NCBI GenBank assembly: GCA_031547595.1
Contig: JAVBRU010000043.1
Coordinates: 1-14,316 of the forward strand
Direction of reading: 5' to 3'
DNA: 14,316 nucleotides
Source: JAVBRU01 sp031547595
GTDB lineage: Bacteria; Bacillota; Clostridia; Christensenellales; Aristaeellaceae
The notes under the pieces are model-generated. The model made no database searches. It was not told the origin of the DNA and worked only from the letters and a program-made list of their open reading frames with translations. The translations under genes and the position numbers were made by a program. Below, piece after piece: positions 5,911 through 10,097 of the stretch. The stretch's first letter is position 1; each line of letters begins with the position of its first letter.

Positions 5911-6840
5911 ATGCCACTTGTTAATTCCACCGAAATGTTCAAAAAAGCGTACGCGGGCGGTTACGCCATTGGCGCGTTCAATGTCAACAACATGGAAATC
6001 ATCCAGGGCATCACCGAAGCGGCCAAGGCCGAGAACTCCCCGGTCATTTTACAGGTCAGCAAAGGCGCGCGCAAGTATGCCAACCACACCTATCTGGTGA
6101 AGCTGGTAGAAGCCGCCGTGCTGGAAACCAATCTGCCCATCGTGCTGCATCTGGATCACGGCCCGGATTTTGAGACCTGCAAGAGCTGTATCGACGGCGG
6201 CTTTACCTCCGTTATGATCGATGGCAGCCATCTGCCTTTTGAAGAAAACATTGCGCTGACCAAGAAGGTTGTGGAATATGCACATGACCGCGGCGTCACC
6301 GTCGAGGGCGAGCTGGGCCGTCTGGCCGGCGTGGAAGACGATGTGCAGGTGTCCGGCGACGACGCCATGTACACCGATCCCGCCGAAGTGATCGAGTTTG
6401 CCACCCGCACGGGTTGCGACTCCCTGGCCATCGCCATTGGCACCAGCCACGGCGCATTCAAATTCAAGGGCGAACCGCGCCTGCGCTTTGATATCCTCGA
6501 AAAGGTTGCAGAGCAGCTGCCCGGATTCCCCATCGTGCTGCACGGCGCGTCCAGCGTCATCCCCGAGTATGTGGATATGATCAACCAGTACGGCGGCAGC
6601 ATGCCGGGTGCACAGGGCGTGCCGGAGCATATGCTGCGTCAGGCCGCGCAGATGGCCGTGTGCAAGATCAACATCGACAGCGATCTTCGCCTCGCCTTCA
6701 CCGCCGAAATCCGCAAGCACTTTGCCCAGCATCCCGATCATTTCGACCCCCGCCAGTACCTCACCGATGCCCGCGATGCGCTCAACGCCATGGTGCGCCA
6801 CAAGATCGTGAATGTGCTGGGCTGCAACAACAAAATCTAA
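5911..6840 (+). CDS. fba: Class II fructose-1,6-bisphosphate aldolase
   Basis: This 309-residue zinc enzyme catalyses the reversible aldol cleavage of fructose-1,6-bisphosphate to dihydroxyacetone phosphate and glyceraldehyde-3-phosphate in glycolysis and gluconeogenesis. Motifs: AIGAFNVNNMEIIQ (19-32), catalytic and zinc-binding LHLDHG (79-84, Asp82 and His83), VEGELGRLAGVED (131-143, Glu134), AIGTSHGAFK (175-184, His180), the phosphate-loop region VLHGASS (209-215, His211) and KINIDSDLR (252-260). The GASS form of the loop plus the following insertion (IPEYVDMINQYGGSMPGAQGVP, about 217-238) resembles the Thermus/clostridial subtype rather than the GGSG type of Escherichia coli. AAGGAGG lies 9 bases before the ATG at 5911. 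A terminator follows directly after the stop. Tagatose- or ketose-bisphosphate specificity cannot be fully excluded, but the sequence best fits fba. Confidence 0.93.
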   Translation: MPLVNSTEMFKKAYAGGYAIGAFNVNNMEIIQGITEAAKAENSPVILQVSKGARKYANHTYLVKLVEAAVLETNLPIVLHLDHGPDFETCKSCIDGGFTSVMIDGSHLPFEENIALTKKVVEYAHDRGVTVEGELGRLAGVEDDVQVSGDDAMYTDPAEVIEFATRTGCDSLAIAIGTSHGAFKFKGEPRLRFDILEKVAEQLPGFPIVLHGASSVIPEYVDMINQYGGSMPGAQGVPEHMLRQAAQMAVCKINIDSDLRLAFTAEIRKHFAQHPDHFDPRQYLTDARDALNAMVRHKIVNVLGCNNKI

Positions 6841-6848
6841 ATGCAAAC

Positions 6849-6880
6849 AATGGCTGCCAGCCTTTGGCAGCCATTTTCTT
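6849..6880 (+). terminator. Terminator between fba and the capA-like gene
   Basis: AATGGCTGCCA / TGGCAGCCATT is a perfect 11-bp stem (6849-6859 and 6865-6875), loop of 5, followed by TTCTT. It begins 9 bases after the fba stop and ends 3 bases before the GGAGGT ribosome-binding site of the next gene, which leaves no room for a promoter between them. Confidence 0.85.
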
Positions 6881-6894
6881 CATGGAGGTCACAG

Positions 6895-7944
6895 ATGAAA
6901 AAAATCCTGTTGGTGTTCCTGCTGCTGTGCCTGCCAATCACTGCACTGGCCGATAGCGTCACCCTCAGTTTCCTTGGCGATTGCAGCATTGGCGAGATGA
7001 TCGAGGCCTCAGGCAAGGCAGGCTCCTACACCGCCACGGTGGATGAGAAGGGACTGGATTGGCCGTTCTCGCTGGTGCGTGAATACCTGGACAACGATGA
7101 TTTCACCTTCGCAAACCTGGAAGTCGTGCTCACCAAGCGCACCAAGCACGCGGATAAGAAATTCAACCTCCGCGCCGCGCCGGACTATGCGCAGGTGCTT
7201 CTCAACTCCGGCATTGACGCCGTCAACACTGCCAATAACCACGCCATGGACTTCCTGGATGTGGGTTATGACGATACCATTGCCGCGCTGGACAGCTACC
7301 AGATCCAGCACTTTGGCACGCTCTATCCCGGCACCAAGCGCGCACAGGACCGCCTGGGCGTATACGAAGTGAAGGGTATCAAGATCGGCGCAATGGGCTT
7401 CTCCTACCCGCAGGACAGCGACGTGGCGAAGATCACCGCCCGCATCAAGCAGCTGCGCGAGCAGGGCTGTGATCTGGTGGTTGTCAGCCTGCACTGGGGC
7501 CGTGAGGAGCAGACCTCCCCCGAAAGCTGGCAGTTCACCTACGCCCGCAAGATCATAGATGCGGGCGCGGATGTGATCTGGGGGCACCATCCCCACATCC
7601 TGCAACAGGTGCAGTTCTACAACAATAAGCCCATCTTTTATAGCCTGGGCAATTTCACGTTTGGCTCCATTGCCAAGCTGGATCCGGATACCGGCATCTT
7701 CCAGTTGACCTACGATGTGGATGAAAACGGCGCGGTGACACTGCAAAACTTCACTGTCATCCCCTGCCGCACCCAGGGCAGCGGCGATTACCGCCCCATT
7801 GTGATCGAAAACGAAGCCGATAAGCAGACCATGCTGAAAAAGCTGATCTACAAAAAGGATATTAAGAACATGCAAACCCTGCCCGCGTCCTTTGCGCAGA
7901 CAGGCGTGGTGGAGTTTGTGAATGGCGTGATGGTGACAGATTAG
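6895..7944 (+). CDS. Secreted CapA/PgsA-family metallophosphatase-like protein
   Basis: This 349-residue protein belongs to the CapA family (PGA_cap), whose fold relates to calcineurin-like metallophosphatases. It starts with a clear signal peptide (MKKILLVFLLLCLPITALA, likely cut after residue 19). Family motifs in order: SFLGDCSIG (25-33), FANLEVVLT (72-80), NTANNHAMDF (111-120), VVVSLHWGREEQ (195-206), GADVIWGHHPHILQ (224-237, with three histidines) and FYSLGNFTFG (248-257). The N/D/H residues would form the metal site. CapA of Bacillus acts in poly-gamma-glutamate capsule export; many clostridial homologues lack cap neighbours, as here, and may act on other envelope polymers. GGAGGT sits 5 bases before the ATG at 6895, and the signal peptide supports this start. 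A terminator lies between it and fba, so expression probably depends on read-through or a promoter inside fba. Confidence 0.88.
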   Translation: MKKILLVFLLLCLPITALADSVTLSFLGDCSIGEMIEASGKAGSYTATVDEKGLDWPFSLVREYLDNDDFTFANLEVVLTKRTKHADKKFNLRAAPDYAQVLLNSGIDAVNTANNHAMDFLDVGYDDTIAALDSYQIQHFGTLYPGTKRAQDRLGVYEVKGIKIGAMGFSYPQDSDVAKITARIKQLREQGCDLVVVSLHWGREEQTSPESWQFTYARKIIDAGADVIWGHHPHILQQVQFYNNKPIFYSLGNFTFGSIAKLDPDTGIFQLTYDVDENGAVTLQNFTVIPCRTQGSGDYRPIVIENEADKQTMLKKLIYKKDIKNMQTLPASFAQTGVVEFVNGVMVTD

Positions 7945-7956
7945 AGTAAATTTCGA

Positions 7957-7986
7957 AAACATAGCGCAAAGATATGTGCTATGTTT
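7957..7986 (+). terminator. Stem-loop after the capA-like gene, probable terminator
   Basis: AAACATAGCGCA pairs with TGTGCTATGTTT (12 pairs including one G-U) around an AAGATA loop, 12 bases after the stop. The U-run is only three bases. Confidence 0.55.
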
Positions 7987-8002
7987 GATGAAATTGTTCT
8001 AA

Positions 8003-8035
8003 GGGTGAGGGGGAAGAGGAACGGGGGACGGGGGG
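8003..8035 (+). other. G-rich purine tract, possible G-quadruplex
   Basis: Four runs of G (8003-8005, 8009-8013, 8023-8027, 8030-8035) are separated by 3, 9 and 2 bases on the plus strand. One loop is longer than the classic limit of seven. It lies just before the paired hairpins at 8040-8083. Confidence 0.35.
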
Positions 8036-8039
8036 TACG

Positions 8040-8115
8040 CTGGGGCTCTGCCCCAGGCCCCGCAAGGGTGATGATCACCCTTGACCCGCACTCTGGTATC
8101 GAGCCAAGAGGCTTG
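8040..8115. repeat. Intergenic hairpin cluster (three stem-loops)
   Basis: Three stem-loops follow each other: CTGGGGC-TCT-GCCCCAG (8040-8056), CAAGGGTGA-TGA-TCACCCTTG (8063-8083, 9 bp) and CGAGCC-AAGA-GGCTTG (8100-8115, one G-U). The first two are linked by GCCCCG and followed by ACCCGC. From memory, GGGGC-loop-GCCCC followed by CCCCGC and a second variable hairpin is a recurrent intergenic pattern in clostridial genomes; I cannot verify that here. With the neighbouring elements listed separately, it fills part of the gene-free stretch 7945-8578. Confidence 0.5.
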
Positions 8116-8118
8116 CGC

Positions 8119-8242
8119 GTGTGCGCGTACAAAAAAAGGGCATCTGACCTTAGGAGTGCAAGCATTCCACGGCCAGTTGCCCTTTTTTTCGGTTTCCCTG
8201 CTGCGGCAGGGAAACCGCCGTGCTGACACGGCGCATGCACAC
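8119..8242 (-). ncRNA. Candidate multibranch structured RNA, copy 1
   Basis: Read on the minus strand. The closing stem P0 is GTGTGC (8242-8237) with GCACAC (8124-8119). P1 is GCCGTG-TCAG-CACGGC (8232-8217). P2 is GGTTTCCCTGC-CGCA-GCAGGGAAACC (8216-8191, perfect 11 bp). P3 (8189-8131) starts A7 and ends T7, has a stem GGGCAACTGGCC against GGTCAGATGCCC with one A-A mismatch and one G-U, and is capped by a GTGGAATGC-TT-GCACTCC inner hairpin. P1 and P2 abut with no unpaired base. The same order of helices with different stem sequences recurs at 8834-8958. P3 alone would pass for a bidirectional terminator for the capA-like gene. The RNA strand is assigned by analogy with copy 2; a transcript has not been shown. 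Confidence 0.5.
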
Positions 8243-8343
8243 AAATAGGGCATAGGAACCCGCTGAACCGATGAGCGTTCATGAGATTTGAGCAAGTAGC
8301 GGTCTGTACAGAACATTCATCTATAGCACGTGAGTGTTAGTCT

Positions 8344-8392
8344 CGCAGCATTCACCTCTACGGAGGGGTGGCGCGTAGAGGGGGATGCTGCG
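8344..8392. other. Long stem-loop of unknown role
   Basis: CGCAGCAT (8344-8351) pairs with ATGCTGCG (8385-8392); after a symmetric 3/3 internal loop (TCA/GGG), CCTCTACG (8355-8362) pairs with CGTAGAGG (8374-8381) around an 11-base G-rich loop. Sixteen perfect pairs and no U-tract, so it is not a simple terminator. No coding frame explains it. Confidence 0.5.
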
Positions 8393-8425
8393 TAACGCTT
8401 GTTTCGCTTAACTTAATGCCACTGT

Positions 8426-8465
8426 TGCAATACCATAGATTTGAACCTGCATGTATGGTATTGCA
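8426..8465. other. 12-bp perfect inverted repeat upstream of the small gene
   Basis: TGCAATACCATA (8426-8437) and TATGGTATTGCA (8454-8465) are exact reverse complements around a 16-base loop. It lies upstream of the TATAAT at 8517-8522 and could be an operator, an RNA hairpin or a recombination site. Not a tRNA: the TTCAAAT-like loop on the minus strand lacks a proper T-stem. Confidence 0.5.
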
Positions 8466-8516
8466 GCGCTATAACTACAAGACCCATTGCAACTACTTTT
8501 CTGTATGCTGTGCAGC

Positions 8517-8522
8517 TATAAT
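8517..8522 (+). promoter_or_regulatory. Possible -10 box for the small gene at 8579
   Basis: A perfect TATAAT 57 bases before the start codon. No good -35 at 16-18 bases; a TTGCAA at 8487-8492 is too far (24 bases). Confidence 0.35.
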
Positions 8523-8578
8523 GATATCACAGCGGCGCATGCCACTTGTATCAAACCAAAGGAAAGGAGGCAAAGAAT

Positions 8579-8818
8579 ATGAGTGGCCCCAAAGATTACA
8601 CGTACATCCTTGAAGAAGTTGCTATCCGAACCAATTCCACCGTGGAAAAAGTCCGTCTGGAGTTGGAGGGGTTAATCCGCGCATTCACAGAGCATGAAGA
8701 TGCTGATGTGCGGGCGCAATGGGCAAAAATTCCGCACAAAGACGAGATATTAACTCCAGAAGAGATGATCGCCTATTTTGATGAACAAATACGGAACCTT
8801 AACCACCCTCATGGGTAA
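8579..8818 (+). CDS. Small Spo0A-C-terminal-like helical protein
   Basis: This 79-residue protein has a strong ribosome-binding site (AAAGGAGG, 8 bases before the ATG), which fixes the start against a longer frame from 8546. The sequence is helical and charged: YILEEVAIRTNSTVEKVRLEL (9-29) looks like a helix-turn-helix opening, then AFTEHEDADVRAQWAKIP (35-52), and a TPEEMIAYFDEQI ending (59-71). The pattern V-x-x-V-R-x-E-L-E-x-x-I ... W-x-x-I-P-x-K-x-E-x-x-T-P-E-E-x-I-A-Y resembles small clostridial proteins that automated pipelines label as Spo0A C-terminal-like; I recall that similarity and cannot test it. There is no response-regulator domain, so it is not Spo0A itself. It stands alone, flanked by the two inverted copies of the structured element and preceded by two stem-loops. 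Confidence 0.7.
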   Translation: MSGPKDYTYILEEVAIRTNSTVEKVRLELEGLIRAFTEHEDADVRAQWAKIPHKDEILTPEEMIAYFDEQIRNLNHPHG

Positions 8819-8833
8819 CATGCTGTAATTCCG

Positions 8834-8958
8834 GTGTGCGGGCAGTGGCGTAAGCCACTGGTCAGCCGCATTGCGGATGACAGAAAAAACGCTGTGAATG
8901 GCCGTGGAATGCTTGTATTCCAAAGGTCAATCGCAGCGTTTTTCTCGTTCCCGCACAT
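8834..8958 (+). ncRNA. Candidate multibranch structured RNA, copy 2
   Basis: The closing stem P0 is GTGTGCGGG (8834-8842) with CCCGCACAT (8950-8958), 9 pairs. P1 is CAGTGGC-GTAA-GCCACTG (8843-8860) with a GNRA-type loop. P2 is GTCAGCCGC-ATT-GCGGATGAC (8861-8881, one G-A mismatch). P3 runs 8882-8945: an A-rich start, CGCTGTGAATGGCC pairing with GGTCAATCGCAGCG, an inner TGGAATGC-TT-GTATTCCA hairpin and a closing U5. P0, P1, P2 and P3 follow one another without a single unpaired base; four bases separate P3 from the closing strand. Starting 15 bp after the stop of the small gene, it may serve as terminator, 3' structure or a separate RNA. Transcription is not shown. Confidence 0.55.
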
Positions 8959-9015
8959 GCACTCAACAATCATCGAAGGAGGCATAAGTGGAGGTCAAGG
9001 GGAATCATACCCCTC

Positions 9016-9642
9016 CTACACCATCTCTCGAATACGCTTGGCAGCGCCCTCGTCCATGCCCTCCGGCACCCAGGCGTTAAGCTTCTTCCCTGGCGCAATA
9101 GCCTTAGCGATCACGCACGCAGCAAGGTAAGAGCCTTCAAGCGACGGGTGATAGCCTTCAAAATCGTACGGATTGATGCCTGCGGCGAGGGCGGCATTGA
9201 ATGCGGCGCCAACATCAGCGCAGGGGGCACTGATACGGCGGGCGGCCTCAAAATAGTTGGCACGAAGCTCGGTGTCCATTTTGGCAAAGGGCAGGCCGGA
9301 GGCGGCTTCCTTTGTGCTGCCCTGTTGATACGCCCAGGTAGCGTAGAGGACAGGCTGTGCCTGCACGCCGCGAAGCAGCAATTGGAATGCCGCGCAGCCA
9401 TCGAAGAACTCCTGTGTTTTAACGACCGGACCGGAGCTGTACTCCTGCAGCACCACGTAATCCCAGCCGCGCTTGAGGGCGTCAAAGGTGCGGATCCCCA
9501 GCTCGTCATGGGGATTCAAATGATCAAACAGCGAGCTACCGCCACGGGTGACGGACTCCACATGCTCGCCCATAAGCTTCGCCAGCATATCCGGCATATC
9601 GCAGTAGAAAGTAAAGCTATTGCCCAGCATCAGAATGTTCAT
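9016..9642 (-). CDS. SGNH/GDSL-type hydrolase (DUF4886-like)
   Basis: This 208-residue protein begins MNILMLGNSFTFY, with the nucleophile Ser9 in GNSF. It continues with a Gly block (RGGSSL, 33-38), a conserved DYVVLQEYS strand (61-69) and a C-terminal catalytic-histidine block, EGYHPSLEGSYLAA (162-175, His165). This is the SGNH hydrolase layout of DUF4886-like proteins, many of which are carbohydrate or acyl esterases. At the acid position three residues before His165, usually Asp, there is Glu162; Asp160 is nearby. No signal peptide, so cytoplasmic. GGAGGA lies 9 bases before the ATG. Its first 26 bp overlap the end of the YaiI-family gene. Being last in a GH67-GH3 operon, it may remove acetyl groups from imported xylo-oligosaccharides; that role is inference. 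Confidence 0.82.
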   Translation of the reverse strand: MNILMLGNSFTFYCDMPDMLAKLMGEHVESVTRGGSSLFDHLNPHDELGIRTFDALKRGWDYVVLQEYSSGPVVKTQEFFDGCAAFQLLLRGVQAQPVLYATWAYQQGSTKEAASGLPFAKMDTELRANYFEAARRISAPCADVGAAFNAALAAGINPYDFEGYHPSLEGSYLAACVIAKAIAPGKKLNAWVPEGMDEGAAKRIREMV

Positions 9643-10072
9643 GGGTGGTGTCCTCCAAAAGTTTAGTCAGGGCGGTGCGAAATGCTGCGTCCTGCGCCGC
9701 TTCGCGCTTGGGCGGGCCTTTCAGCCGCCCACCCGCCCGGCGGATTTTGCGCGCCGTGTGGCGGGAGAGAAGAAGCGCGTCGATATTGCCGTCGGTATAT
9801 TCCCGGCCATCCTGGTTGAGCACGCGCGCGGCCTTGGCCAATGCCATGGCAGCCACGCCGTAATCCTGCGTGACCACAATATCGCCCCTGCGGATCAGGT
9901 TGACAAGGGCGAAATCGGCGCTGTCCGCGCCGGTGGACACGGTGACGGTGGTGGCGTTGGGCCTTTGCAGCACATGCGCGTCATCACATACCAGAATGAC
10001 AGAGACGCCGCGTGCTGCGGCGCAGGCAAGGACAATATCAACAACGGGGCAGGCGTCGGCATCCACCAACAC
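9617..10072 (-). CDS. YaiI/YqxD family protein (UPF0178, DUF188)
   Basis: This is a member of the conserved UPF0178 family, which has a PIN-like nuclease fold; the family's role is not known to me. Marks are VDADACP (residues 3-9), an ADFALVNLIRRGDIVVTQDYGVAAMAL stretch (52-78) and GGRLKGPPKRE (114-124). The start is uncertain. No ATG is available; I chose the GTG at 10072-10070, which gives 151 residues and places VDADACP at the N-terminus as in the family. A longer TTG-started frame would reach 10120, overlap the GH3 gene and add 16 unrelated residues. The gap to the GH3 stop is 25 bp with a G-rich stretch before the GTG, so translational coupling is plausible. Its 3' end overlaps the SGNH gene by 26 bp. 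Its link to the sugar-degrading operon is not obvious. Confidence 0.85.
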   Translation of the reverse strand: MLVDADACPVVDIVLACAAARGVSVILVCDDAHVLQRPNATTVTVSTGADSADFALVNLIRRGDIVVTQDYGVAAMALAKAARVLNQDGREYTDGNIDALLLSRHTARKIRRAGGRLKGPPKREAAQDAAFRTALTKLLEDTTHEHSDAGQ

Positions 10073-10097
10073 CCGCCCCAGTATAGCACGGGAACGC

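Noticed and set aside
8426..8465. Possible tRNA or tRNA-derived attachment site on the minus strand because of GGTTCAAATC
   Set aside because: The bases around the TTCAAAT loop do not pair as a 5-bp T-stem, and no acceptor, D or anticodon arms are found.
8119..8958. CRISPR array or tandem repeat
   Set aside because: There are only two copies, in inverted orientation, with no regularly spaced short repeats and no cas genes.
8998..9014. AGGGG/CCCCT hairpin as terminator of the SGNH gene
   Set aside because: Only a 5-bp stem with no U-run on the minus strand; it starts right at the stop codon. The second structured element beyond it is a better candidate.
8988..9080. A 30-codon plus-strand frame starting GTG with a strong AAGGAGG 5 bases upstream
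   Set aside because: It runs antisense into the end of the SGNH gene, is proline/arginine-rich and short, and has no recognisable family. The ribosome-binding site may be a remnant; not enough to call a gene.
8834..9130. 98-codon plus-strand open frame across the second structured element
   Set aside because: It covers hairpins P1-P3 and then antisense SGNH sequence; no ribosome-binding site or protein-like composition.
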